Positions 53,813-64,000 are shown, numbered from the stretch's first letter. The stretch: 64,000 nucleotides of DNA from Tenodera sinensis (GCA_030765045.1 CM060964.1:315612128-315676127); one strand, 5' to 3'. The notes: generated from the letters alone by a model not told the origin. Program-made: numbers and translations.

Positions 53813-56800
53813 TGGCCGGCGTGGCGAGGGGCACGTCGGCGCCATCACCATCATCCCCTCGAGTGACACTGCGCGTCGTCAGCCGACGGATGGATGACAG
53901 CCTCATCGCGGACGGTTGGGTGAGAGGGAAGCCGTGCCGCGTGCTTGTCGTCACTGGAGCAGCCGTGACTGTCATCAGACCTGACGTAGCCAGGGGCTTG
54001 CCGTCGAGAAAACCGAGCCGACCGTACCAACTAGTGACGGCATCGGGTGACACCTTGCCTGTGGAGAGGGAGGCCCTGCTGCAGTTGACCTTGGGGCGAA
54101 GTGTCTTGCGTTTGTGGGTGTTCGTCGCGGAGGTGGCTGAGGAGGTGATACTGGGACTGGATGCCCTCAGGAGCCACGAGGCGACGGTCGACATCGGCAA
54201 GAAGGTTCTGCGGCTTAAGGGAGAGGAAGTGATGCTCCGGCACCCCGAAGAACGCCTTGGAATCTGCAGGGTCATTCTCAGGGAAGGCGTAGTTGTCCCC
54301 GCGAGAAGCGAGATGGTAGTGCCGGCGCGACTGGAAGGCCAGCGCAAGAAGAACATGCTGCTGGACCGGAAGACGCATGTGCGCGGGCTCTGTGTAGCCG
54401 GGACATTGTTGCCGTGCCGAGAGGAGGTGCCGGTGAAACTGCTCAACCCAACAGACACCGATCACGACGTCCAGGCCGGGACGGAGTTGGGAGCGTGCGA
54501 GCCCGTGGTCAGCGTAACACCAATAGACAAGACCCAGGAGCCGGTGCCGACGCAACACCTGGGGCCCCGGCTGGAAGGCTTACTGGAGAGGGCGGCCGAC
54601 CACCTGACCTCTGAACAGAGAGAGAAGATCCAACAACTGCTGAGACGATATCAGCGCGTCTTCAGCCAAGGCAGCAGTGATTACGGCCGGACGGACCGAG
54701 TGCTTCACCACATCGACACCGGAGACGCCCGGCCTATTCGGCAACCACCTAGACGCGTTCCGTTGGCTAAACAAGCGGCGGTACGAGACATGCTGGAGGA
54801 CATGAGAACCAAGGGAGTGATCGAAGAGTCTGACAGTCCTTGGTGTTCCCCTGTAGTTCTGGTGAAGAAGAAGAATGGCGAGCTACGCATCTGCGTAGAT
54901 TACAGGAAGCTGAACGCTGTCACCAGGAAGGACTGCTTCCCCTTACCCCGGATTGACGACACCCTGGACACGCTTGCTGGTGCGCAGTGGTTCTCAACCC
55001 TGGACCTGAAATCGGGTTACTGGCAGGTGGCTCTAGACCCGAGAGACAAGGAGAAGACCGCATTCTCGACAGGCCAAGGGCTTTGGCAGTTCACAGTTAT
55101 GCCCTTTGGTCTCTGCAACGCACCAGCTACCTTCCAACCCCTCATGGAGTCAATAATGAGAGGATTGACTTATGACGCCTGCCTGTTATACCTGGACGAC
55201 ATCATCATCGTCGGCAAGACATTCGAAGGCCATCTTGACAAACTGACCAAGGTGCTACAGAGACTGCAGGCGACCGGCTTGAAGCTGAACGCCAAGAAGT
55301 GCCAGCTCTTCCGCAGGGAAGTCAACTGCTTGGGCCACATAGTCTCACCAACCGGAGTGGCCACGGATCCGGAGAAGACACAGACCGTGAGAGATTGGCC
55401 TCGCCCAAAGGATAAGCGAGAACTGCGCAGTTTCCTTGGATTGTGCAGTTATTACCGCCGCTTCATAAAGGGTTTCTCCAGCATCGCCAAACCCCTCACT
55501 CGCCTGACGGAAGAACACCGACCTTATGTGTGGACGGAGGACGCCGAAGGCGCTTTCCGGCAGCTGAAGAGGACGCTCTGCAGTGCTCCTATTTTGGGAT
55601 TCCCACAACCAGGCGACGCCTTCATTGTGGACACCGACGCCAGCGACCATTGCATTGGAGGCTTCCTATCCAAAGTCCAGAACGGCCACGAGCGGGTGAT
55701 AGCCTACTACAGCAAGACGTTGTCCAAGGCAGAGAAGAACTACTGTGTCACCCGACGAGAGCTACTGGCGGTAGTGAAGACCTTGGAGCACTTCCACAAG
55801 TACCTGTACGGCCAGCCATTCCACCTGAGGACAGACCACTCCGCCCTAACCTGGCCACTTAGCTTTAGAAACCTGGAGGGCCAGACAGCCCGTTGGGTCC
55901 AGAGGTTGCAGGAGTACGACTTCACCTCCGAACATCGCAGAGGGAAGAGCCACGGCAACGCAGACGCCATGTCCCGAAGACCCTGCCCAGAAGAGTGCGG
56001 CCAATGCGCAAGAGTGGAAGAGAAGGAGCGTACCGCAGCTGTCAGAGTGGTCAAGGCAGTGCCTGCGGATGGATGGGATAGCGCGGGCCTGAGGAGGGAG
56101 CAGCTGGCGGACGCCGACTTGGGGCCACTCTTGAGAGAAGTGCAGGCAGGGACGAGACCAACCTGGGAGGACATCGCACCCAGAAGCGCTACATACAAGT
56201 CGTACTGGGCCCAATGGGACTCGTTGAAGACCAAAGAGGGCGTGCTGTTCCGGGTATGGGAATCACCTGATGGGAAGACCCAGAAAGAGCAGTTGGTACT
56301 TCCCCGAAGTAAGGTCCCGGAAGTCTTGGAGGAAGTGCACCCCGGTACCTCGGGTGGACACCTAGGAGCAAACCGTACGATCGACAAACTCCGACAGCGC
56401 TACTACTGGCTGAGGCTCCGAGCAGACGCTGAGAACTGGTGCTGTCAATGTCACGTGTGCGCGGCGAGTCGCGGCCCCCAGACTAGGAGCCGGGGTCGCA
56501 TGCAGCAGTACAACGTCGGAGCGCCCTTCGAACGCATCGCCGTCGACATAGCTGGACCATTCCCAGTGTCCGATCGAGGCAACAAGTACCTGATGATAGC
56601 TGTGGACTACTTCACCAAGTGGCCGGAGGTGTATGTCATCCCGAACCAAGAGGCGAAGACGATTACAGACTGCCTCGTGGAACAGCTGTTCCGTCGTTTT
56701 GGGGTCCCGTTAGAGCTCCACAGCGACCAGGGCACCAATTTTGAGTCGCACCTAATGAAGGAGGCATTGGAAAGACTTGGGGTGAACAAGACCCGCACAA

Positions 56801-57387
56801 CACCCCTACATCCACAGTCGGACGGCATGGTCGAGAGATCCAACAAGACCCTAGAGGAGCACCTGAGGAAGGTCGTGGCCAGCCATCAGCGACACTGGGA
56901 CCTCAAGGTACCACTGTTCTTGCTGGCCTACCGTTCGTCGACACACGACACCACCGGGATGACACCAGCAAGCCTAATGTTCGGCCGAGAGCTACGCCTC
57001 CCTTGTGACCTGGCTTTTGGGAGCCCCCCGGAAGCGAAACAGCCGGCAACCGAGTATGTAGAGAATCTAGTAGACCATCTCCACGACATGCACGAGATGG
57101 CTCGTCAGAGCATCCAGATGGCGAGCGACCGCATGAAGACCCGTTACGACAGGCAAGCCAACAGCCGAGGATTCCAGCAAGGTGACATGGTCTGATTGTA
57201 CCGCCCTACCCGGACCAAGGGACGCTGCCCAAAACTTCAACAACCGTGGCAAGGACCGTACCGAGTGGTAAAGAGGATTAACGACGTAGTCTACCGCATC
57301 CAGAAGGTGCCCCGAGGAAAGATGTTAGTGGTACACCTGGATCGTCTGGCCCGTTACGATGGTGCTGTTCGGGACGACCAGCCTTGA
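53812..57387 (+). pseudogene. pol: pol: protease, RT, RNase H, integrase; one in-frame stop
   Basis: From ATG 53812 (MAGVARGTS). Protease: VLVVTGAAVTVI, where the expected catalytic Asp of DTG is Val (codon 53950-53952). RT: PCSPVVLVKKKNGELR-like start, then the active site YLDD at 55189-55200. RNase H: VDTDASDHCIGG (about 55.63 kb) and RTDHSALT. Integrase: H-H-C-C zinc site ending CQCHVCAA (about 56.44 kb), AVDIAGPF, HSDQGTNF and MVERSN as the D,D,E triad. The frame stops at TGA 57193-57195 after QGDMV, but stays open beyond it to 57387 with the C-terminal integrase module (WQGPYRVVKRI). A single-base change of Trp to stop is likely. Confidence 0.95.
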
Positions 57388-57398
57388 GGAGGGAGCAG
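57386..57398 (+). promoter_or_regulatory. polypurine tract, family A
   Basis: GAGGAGGGAGCAG directly before the right LTR, where second-strand synthesis is primed in LTR elements. Confidence 0.75.
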
Positions 57399-57773
57399 TG
57401 TCGCCCATCGCATTATTGTCGTCACTACCGCAAAGGAGCCGAAGGGAAGAGACAGAGAATGGCCGCATTGTTGGGGCGCTTGCCGAAAGAGAGAAAGGGA
57501 TAGAGACTTCTGGAATTTTCTGCTTTGTATTTCACCGCAATAATAACTGAACTTTCCTGAAGTTTCCAGAATAGTGCCTGGAAGATATAAATAGCGGTAA
57601 AGTGTGAGAAGGGACAGTTTTTGTGTTACGAATTCGGAGCCATGCTGTTGGTGAATCGGAAAAGACTTTCTTGCTGTTGCAACGAGTGCAAAAAGTTACT
57701 GTTTACGGAAATAAAAGTGTTTCTTCATCTCGACTACATCTGTCTTCTTTACTTTACACCCACCAAAGTCACA
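57399..57773 (+). repeat. right LTR, family A
   Basis: 375 bp, same length as the left LTR, with about ten base differences and no indels by eye. Followed by the GTAT duplication and the rest of the split SINE. Confidence 0.95.
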
Positions 57774-57924
57774 GTATAAAAACCCCAAAGACCGAAAAAC
57801 CCACTGTTAAATGAGTAACATCATTTGCAAATAGCCAATGCCGTCGATATGACCTCTGCAGTTAAAGGCAGAATATAAATGGAACAATTTTTAAAAAAAA
57901 AAAAGTTAAAGCTTACTTATTCAT

Positions 57925-58040
57925 TTTAATTTAAAAGGTGAGTTAATTAATAACACTAAACAACACCTCCGAAACGTGTTCCAGAAAATTATAAATGTAA
58001 GTGTTGTTTAGTGTTATTGACTCACCATTTAAATTAAATT
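57925..58040. repeat. fold-back of about 45-bp arms
   Basis: TTTAATTTAAAAGGTGAGT...AACACTAAACAACAC is answered by GTGTTGTTTAGTGTT...ACTCACCATTTAAATTAAA. The centre holds CTCCGAAACGTG. It lies between the SINE and the LTR element, in sequence that belongs to the large DNA transposon or to a small unknown repeat. Confidence 0.65.
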
Positions 58041-58072
58041 GGTTATAACAACACTGTTTTCAAACTTCTAAG

Positions 58073-59377
58073 TGAGACAGGATATTGTAAGACCCCAAAA
58101 GAAAATCATTTATGTGAATATTTGTTAAGAGTGTAATTTGTTTTCGGTGTTGGTAGGAATTGATTGAGTCACGAAAAACATGTTGCTATTGTTCATTGTT
58201 ACAAAAAATTAAGTTTGTTTAAAGACGTTGGTGCTGTGTTTGCTATTATTATTACTGAATGCGCTGTGCTATGAGACTCGTTTTCTATCTAGGTCGTGGT
58301 AACGGATGGAATGAAATATCACACAATGTTTCTTCACCACAATGTAATATTTTATTAACACTTCATCGATACTTTACATTAAGTAATTCCTCTCAGCACC
58401 ATTCCAAATGCTTAAAAACCTTTACACTTTTTCACTTAGTGGAACTTATGCTTGATGAAAGTTTGGTGAAAGTTCCATGTTCACACTACCTAAATATGAT
58501 TGTCTTATCATCTCAAACATATACATGCGAGTGAACAGTTTTTGGCGTCGTTTGACGCGACACCGCCTTTTTCATATTCATCCGCGCATGCGTCCATCAA
58601 ATAGTTCTTTCTTGTTAGGGAAGCGATCCCTAATCATCCTCCCCTACTTTTATTATGGAACACATATAATTCTAATATTTATACATATATATTAATATCA
58701 CATATGGAAAGATTTATGACGTCTTTGGGCAAACTTAGTTGTTCGTAACAATGAACCTTATCAACATGTTTTCGTCAATTAACTATCTCATACCAACATC
58801 AACAAACGAATTACACTTTTAACAAACATTCACATGAACGATTTTCTTTTGGGGTCTTCTAATATTCTGTCTCAACGTCATAAATATTTCCATATTTAAA
58901 TTTAATATATATGTATAAATAAAAGAATTATATGTGTTCAATATTGAAAGCGAAGGGAGAATAGCTAAAGATCGCTTCCCTAACAATGCGGGAACTATTT
59001 GATGAACGCATACGTACACAAAAAGAAGGTAACATCATGTGATGTGGCGCTGAAATCGTTAATAGTGTCTGTGTGCTTGATATGAGAAGACATGTTTTTA
59101 TAGTGCTCTTGGATGTGAGTACAAAATTTACTAAACTTTCATGAAGCTTTTGTTCTAAAGTTGTTAAAAAACTGGAAAGACTATCTATATAATATAAATT
59201 GGTGCGACGAAAAGTAATTTAAGTGTAGAGCCGAGAAAAAGTGTTAATAAAGTAATATATTATAGTGAGGTAACATCGAGAGTTTGTTCATTCCATCTAG
59301 TACCACGACCTGGGGTAGAAAAAGAATCTCATAGCTCAGCGCATACAAAGCAACATATTATTATAAAAACAGCACCA
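58073..59377 (+). repeat. left LTR of family C, split by solo LTR
   Basis: 58073-58228 plus 58879-59377. Matches the right LTR at 62871-63533 with about 18 substitutions and small indels. Confidence 0.9.
58229..58874 (-). mobile_element. solo LTR of family B, antisense
   Basis: 646 bp, reverse complement of the LTRs at 25661 and 32896, starting TGGTGCTG and ending CTGTCTCA. ACGT is duplicated at 58225-58228 and 58875-58878. It has the 16-bp segment that the left LTR at 25.7 kb lacks. A solo LTR arises when the two LTRs of an insertion recombine. Confidence 0.93.
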
Positions 59378-59709
59378 AATGGCTTACCCAAACGTGGGGC
59401 ACGAATTTCGGGTGGAATGAAAATCTACGGGAAATGAACTTATGCGAAATACCACGTGACGCCAAATCTTCGCGCCAAAAAGGAAGAAGACGCCATTAGA
59501 CAATCCTTTGAAATTTACGACTATGGAGACGTCGCCAAGTTGGAAATCAACGAGGGAAATGCCTAAAAACGCCGATGAACGGATAATCAACGTGGGAAAC
59601 ATCAGAGATCGTCTAGCAAAGTCAACCGCCCAGGGGATGCACGTAACGAGATAAATCAACACGAAAAAGTAGGACCAAAAATTTTTATTTTTACATTCAT
59701 TTTATTTTT

Positions 59710-61665
59710 ATGTTACTGCGAAGCGGCAAAATAGTAGGACTGTTAAGCCAAAGTGAACTGAATCAAAAAACGAGAATGTCGTGAAAAGAGAGAGAGAGCG
59801 GTAGGAACAGGAACAGGGGAAGGGGCAGATAAGCCTAGTTATCAGACCGGAAAGTGAGAATGAGGTAACAATAGGAAAAGGCCAAAGGTTACTAATGATC
59901 ATGTTTGAGAGATTAGAACAAAGTTTGGGTCAGAAAATGGAGGGAGTGAGACAGGACATAGAAGGAGTGAGACAGGACTTAGAACATACTTAGAACAGAA
60001 AATAGAATTAGGAAGACAGGACTTAGAACAGAAAATAGAATTAGGAAGATAGAACTTAGAACAGAAAATAGAATTAGGAAGACAGGAGTGTAAGGAAAAT
60101 ATGAAGGTAATGGAAACTAATTTAAAATTAGTACATAAAAACATAAATGAGACAAAGGAAGCTTTAGAAGCTAGGATAGAAATCATAGGAGATAGGATGG
60201 GAAAAATTGAATCGGAAATGAGAGAAAATAAGATTGTATTAGAAGGAGAAATTGGTAGATGTAGAGATGAAATAACTGAGTGTAATGCAAGTGTAGACTG
60301 TAAGATTACAAATGTAAAAGCAGAAATAACTGAGGAATCAAGGAAAGAAATTGAGGTAGTAAAGAAAGGAATCATTAATGAAAATGTAGAACAAATTGTA
60401 ATTCCTAAAATTAAGACTATGGCTGATGTAGTGCAGTCGCAACAAGATGCTATGAATGATATGAAACAAAGTCACTTAGAAATAAAGAATGATTTAAAAT
60501 CAATTTGTGAAGAAATGAAAAAAGGAAAAGAAAGTTTGGCTAATGGAAATGATGTGAATGCACTACAAAGGCAAAATGATTTAGATGTAAGTAATGTACA
60601 AGATGAGAGTTATTTGAATGATGTACAAAATGTTGACTCACCATACAGAGAAAGAGGTTCACAATTAAACAATGACACAACACACGCTACACCAACAGCA
60701 TACTACATGAAATCACACCACCTACATTTGATGAGGAGAAGGGAGACGATCCAAAACTCTTTATTAAAGAGATGGAAGAGTATTTTAAAGTGAAAAGGAT
60801 ACCAAATGAGCTTAGGATGATAGTCAAGAAAAGCTTAAACAACAAAGCATTAGAATGGCTAAGGTTAACACTAGCTGGTCATGAATTGTATAGCTCATTC
60901 TAAAATCTATTCCTATCAAGGTATTGGGGCCCAGCTAAGCAGAACCAGACAAGGGTAGAGTTAGCGACAGGAAGATATGATCCGACCAAAGGGTTATCGC
61001 TAGTCGATTATTTTATGAAAGTAGCCAACAAAGGAAAGCTATTAGACCCTAACCTGTCAGAAGCAGAGTTAATTACCAGCATAACAAGACATTTCCCAGA
61101 CACCGTGAGGACAGGGTTAATTTTTGCGAGGTCAGTGGATTTTGCAGACATGATAGAATTACTAACAGCCTTCGAATAGCAAAATGGTCGGTCTAATGAG
61201 CATAGAGATAGAAATGGTCACCCAAACTCACCTATCTTAAACAGAAGCACAACTATAAACAACCAGAATGAGAGAGAAGATAGAAATACTAGGAGCACCC
61301 ATGACAGGGGGAGAGGGGCACACCATTTCCCACAACCACACAATCATGGCGAAAGGATGGAAAACACGAGACAGCGGTACTACGACACAATACCAAGGGA
61401 TGAATCGAGATACCAAACACATACGGATGATCGTGGGAGACCAGAAGACCATACCCATCAAGTGAATCACATACGAATCTGTAGGGAATACTTGAACCAC
61501 CAAAGACCGCCATGCAACAGGGGTCCACACCAAAGGGGCGGAAACCAATGGAACGCTGGCAACATAAGACAGCGGGAAGTAGATAGAAATGCGCCAAGTA
61601 GGGCGGATGCTGCACAGAATACAGAAACAACCACCACCAACACCCAGGGAAATTACCACGACTAA
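59710..61665 (+). pseudogene. gag: gag remnant of family C
   Basis: Begins with MLLRSGKIVGLL-like sequence at 59710 and an early stop. The coiled-coil part contains three tandem 33-bp units (59985-60090) coding for LEQKIELGRQD variants. The longest open stretch is 60101-60793. The capsid frame starts again near 60772 (MEEYFKVKRIPNEL) with stops at about 60903 and 61180. The Arg-rich tail runs to 61665, where it joins integrase sequence. Compared with family B it has four more bases near 60.23 kb, which keep that part of the frame open. Confidence 0.8.
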
Positions 61666-61890
61666 GTTCGCCCCAATCAAATTGATGACCAACACAGAAC
61701 CTAAGCGATTGACAATTGACATCGACACATGATGGCCACACAAAGGGAAAATGGAACTATTGTACACTGGACCGCTGGTCATAGCAAAACAGCTGGGCGA
61801 TCATACATATGAGTTACAGAATACAAATGGCAAGTTGGTAGGAAGATACCATAAAAACAAATTAAAACCATACAAAGAAGGGACCAAATA
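61660..61890 (+). pseudogene. integrase C-terminal remnant of family C
   Basis: KFAPIKLMTNTEPK joins directly to the gag tail, and after a second deletion (about 61.75 kb) come GKMELLYTGPLVIAKQ and LVGRYHKNKLKPYKEG, the GPLV module at the end of integrase. Same order as 31.35-31.75 kb in family B with the intervening bases missing. Confidence 0.85.
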
Positions 61891-62870
61891 GTCTTTGCCA
61901 ACAAACATGTAAGGCAGGAACAGTAGAGATCATGAAAAATAATAATTTTTAATGGGTTTCTTATAGAAAATTATATACAGGTTGGAAAATACAACAAGAA
62001 AGAAAATGAACATAGTCATTGGCTATAATGACCACCAAGAGCATTGTCGACAAAGACAGATGAGAATACTGATTGTCATTAGAGAAGTAAATTATAATGA
62101 CGAAAAAATGTGTTTTTGACATAAGGATGTCGGACAAAAATAAAAAGGAATCAATTGTGGTGACAAAGAGAAAATATTTTTGACACAAGGGTGTCGAGGG
62201 TGAATTAAGAAGAAAAATAATATAGTTGCAGAATAATTATAAATATAGAAGTTTTCTCTTATAGAGAAAAGAGATAAAGAGGTGACAGTGAAGTAAGAAA
62301 AACCATAGTCAGAAAAACAATGCCCATGAATTAAGATGGATATAGCCAGTGTTAAGCTTGAAGAAATGTCGAAATAAACAATAGTGAATAAGAACCCAAT
62401 GTCATAATAGTATCATTAGTAACATCAGAGTTTAAGAATTGACTAAACGACCTGCCTATACATAATAAGCTTGCAAAACAAAGAAGACAAAGAACTGAAT
62501 AAAATTGCCATAAATATGATCATAATCATTAGCTCAAGATTTGTATCCTGTTTTTCTCTCCTCATAACAAAGAACATAAGTCAAAAGGCACACAATAAAC
62601 CATAATACTCTTAAAAAAATATTTGTGTCAATGTCAAATGTAAAAACTTAGGAATATTCTTGGTGTTGTGTAATAACTGAATATATTAAAATTGTAAAGA
62701 CATGCTGTGTCATGCCAAAACAAAAGACAAAAACATACAGCAAAGAAGACTGTAAAGAAAAAAGGGTATTGTACAAAGTATTAAGTATTAGAGGAATAGG
62801 GAGAAGTGTTGTATTGTGTTTCAAGATTGTAAATGTAGGTGACAACTTGAAAAACAAAACAAAGGGCATG

Positions 62871-63533
62871 TGAGACAGGATATTGTAAGACCCCAAAAGA
62901 AAATCATTTATGTGAATATTTGTTAAGAGTGTAATTTGTTTTTGGTGTTGGTACGAGTTGGTTGAGTGACGAAAAACGTGTTGCTATTGTTCATTGTTAC
63001 AAAAAATTAAGTTTGTTTAAAGACGTCATAAATATTTCCATATTTAAATTTAATATATATGTATAAATAAAAGAATTATATGTGTTCAATATTGAAAGCG
63101 AAGGGAGAATAGCTAAAGATCGCTTTTGTAACAATGCGGGAACTATTTGATGAATGCATAAAACGCATACGTACACAAAAAGAAGGTAGCATCATGTGAT
63201 GTGGCGCTGAAATCGTTAATAGCGTCTGTGTGCTTGATATGAGAAGACATGCTTTTATAGTGCTCTTGGATGTGAGTACAAAATTTACTAAACTTTCATG
63301 AAGCTTTTGTTCTAAAGTTGTTAAAAACTGGAAAGACTATCCATATAATATAAATTGGTGCGACGAAAAGTAATTTAAGTGTAGAGCCGAGAAAAAGTGT
63401 TAATAAAGTAATATATTATAGTGAGGTAACATCGAGTGTTTGTTCATTCCATCTAGTACCACGACCTGGGGTAGAAAAATAATCTCATAGCTCAGCGCAT
63501 ACAAAGAAACATATTATTATAAAAACATCACCA
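62871..63533 (+). repeat. right LTR, family C
   Basis: 663 bp, TGAGACAG to CACCA, followed by TAAG. Contains an 8-9-base duplication near 63160 (GCATAAAACGCATA) compared with the left LTR. Confidence 0.9.
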
Positions 63534-63537
63534 TAAG

Positions 63538-63978
63538 AAAGGAGGATTACTTATTCATATTGTTTGAAATTTCTTTGTATGTATTCAATATGTTTGTTAT
63601 CTTTATATAAAACAAAATATATTGTTATTGTGAATGTAGCAGTACTTAGTTTCTAAGTTTATACCTAATAAAATAATCATTATAAACATTAATATGTTGG
63701 CTGTATAGTACATTATGAAAAGGTGAAAATAAATAAAAAGTAACAAAAATAATAAATGACAAAATAACAAAATTTCATGTGTTAATTTCTCGCTCACGCA
63801 GAAAAGTTAATCAACATCTATCAGTTTTTGAAAAAACTCTGTTTCAGGAAGGAGAATTGAGTGATTAATATAGTCGCTGTGCTAACCAAATAGTATTGCC
63901 AATAAAAAAAAAAAAAAAGTTTTTCTCAGAAACGCATTTTGTGCATCTATCGAGTTTTGAAAAAAATGCTCCTCAATT
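63538..63978 (+). mobile_element. right end of the large DNA transposon
   Basis: After the family C element the transposon resumes: AT-rich, no ORF, with ATCTATCAGTTTTTGAAAA at 63.82 kb and the terminal inverted repeat ending at 63978. Confidence 0.65.
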
Positions 63979-64000
63979 ACTTTTTTGGACTGAACACCTA

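Larger units (their letters stand above)
52423..57773 (+). mobile_element. Ty3/Gypsy retrotransposon, nearly intact (family A)
   Basis: Two 375-bp LTRs (52423-52797, 57399-57773) begin TGTCGCCC and end GTCACA. They differ at about ten positions by hand count (about 97% identity), and GTAT is duplicated at 52419-52422 and 57774-57777. The primer-binding site matches a tRNA-Leu 3' end, and a GAGGAGGGAGCA tract precedes the right LTR. It encodes gag and pol (protease, RT, RNase H, integrase). GC-rich coding region against AT-rich surroundings. Two substitutions disable it: the protease DTG and a late stop in integrase. Confidence 0.97.
52266..57904 (+). mobile_element. tRNA-derived SINE (family S3) split by the Ty3/Gypsy element
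   Basis: The left part (52266-52422) has box A-like TGGCATGGTTGGTAGAGCA and box B-like AGATTCGATTCC. The right part (57778-57904) continues with AAAAACCCCAAAGACCG and ends in an A-run. The uninterrupted copy at 19741-19975 shows the two parts belong together. GTTAAAG flanks the SINE at 52259-52265 and 57905-57911. Confidence 0.85.
58073..63533 (+). mobile_element. LTR element related to family B, pol deleted (family C)
   Basis: LTRs at 58073-59377 (655 bp after removing an inserted solo LTR and its duplication) and 62871-63533 (663 bp), TGAGACAG...CACCA, flanked by TAAG (58069-58072, 63534-63537). The primer-binding site at 59380 and internal sequence match family B. It keeps gag remnants and the last part of integrase only. 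Protease, RT, RNase H and most of integrase are absent, the junctions lying near 61.66 and 61.75 kb. About 97% LTR identity by hand count. It could move only with enzymes from a relative. Confidence 0.9.
49591..63978 (+). mobile_element. DNA transposon, about 2.8 kb, expanded to 14.4 kb by insertions
   Basis: The left end AATTGAGGAGCGTTTTTT and the right end, on the other strand, AATTGAGGAGCATTTTTT, continue into an (A)CTCGA(C/T)AGATGCA match. Further copies of the AAACTCGATAGATG motif lie just inside at 49.76 and 63.82 kb. AATT may be a 4-bp target duplication. The content is one decayed transposase-like gene (50.02-52.26 kb) plus later insertions: a MITE (50980-51443), a SINE split by a Ty3/Gypsy element (52266-57904) and an LTR element (58073-63533). 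Confidence 0.7.

Noticed and set aside
53652..54458. 268-codon minus-strand ORF within the Gypsy pol region
   Set aside because: It is an antisense shadow of the GC-rich pol frame; the plus strand has clear protease and RT motifs.

Overview
This is a stretch of animal, very probably arthropod (insect-like), nuclear DNA. It is AT-rich, has no bacterial gene organisation, and is built almost wholly of nested, mostly broken transposable elements. The insect guess rests on the mix seen here: Penelope-like elements with GIY-YIG domains, Ty3/Gypsy elements, a Jockey/I-type LINE whose ORF1 has CCHC knuckles, an R2/R4-like LINE with a restriction-like endonuclease, several tRNA-derived SINEs, mariner-like and hAT relics, and long (TAA)n arrays. 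A species cannot be named from the sequence. The only plausible ordinary host gene is a set of two or three short exons on the minus strand at about 41.5-43.0 kb.

Region by region. 0.17-2.05 kb: a degenerate hAT element with exact 8-bp target duplications. 4.9-13.5 kb: a minus-strand LINE (ORF1, ORF2) whose 5' leader is split by a 3.6-kb DNA transposon (9.53-13.17 kb, inverted ends, 6-bp CATATG duplication) and by a SINE. 15.4-19.5 kb: three decayed Penelope-like copies. 19.7-24.4 kb: a SINE, two separated pieces of mariner-like transposase, a second LINE 5' part and a diverged LTR. 24.6-35.6 kb: a second DNA transposon lying exactly between two (TAA)n arrays; its transposase gene is cut by a 7.9-kb Ty3-like element that has protease, RNase H and integrase but no reverse transcriptase domain. 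35.7-38.8 kb: a minus-strand RLE-type LINE whose 3' end touches the right-hand (TAA)n array. 39-44.6 kb: Penelope and SINE fragments and the putative host exons. 44.6-47.3 kb: a near-perfect 2.6-kb palindrome made of two head-to-head Penelope ends, inserted as one unit with a 12-bp duplication into the 3' tail of another LINE (to 48.5 kb). 49.6-64.0 kb: a third DNA transposon, blown up from about 2.8 kb to 14.4 kb by insertion of a MITE, a SINE (itself split by a nearly intact Ty3/Gypsy element at 52.4-57.8 kb) and a pol-deleted LTR element (58.1-63.5 kb) that carries an antisense solo LTR.

How the parts relate. Three DNA transposons (9.5-13.2, 24.6-35.6 and 49.6-64.0 kb) each carry a decayed protein of a kind I cannot assign to a named superfamily. 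The proteins have an RNase H-like look, with a conserved Ser-Asp (or Ser-His) motif followed by Gln-Tyr/Phe/Asn-Lys-Asn/Gln. Because terminal inverted repeats and target duplications can be seen around them, they are best read as transposases. Penelope copies repeatedly end in hammerhead-ribozyme-like motifs. Exact target duplications let the order of insertion be read for most elements.

Limits. All alignments and mismatch counts were made by eye. Clade names are inferences from motifs. Almost every coding region here is a pseudogene, so coordinates of broken genes are approximate to tens of bases.
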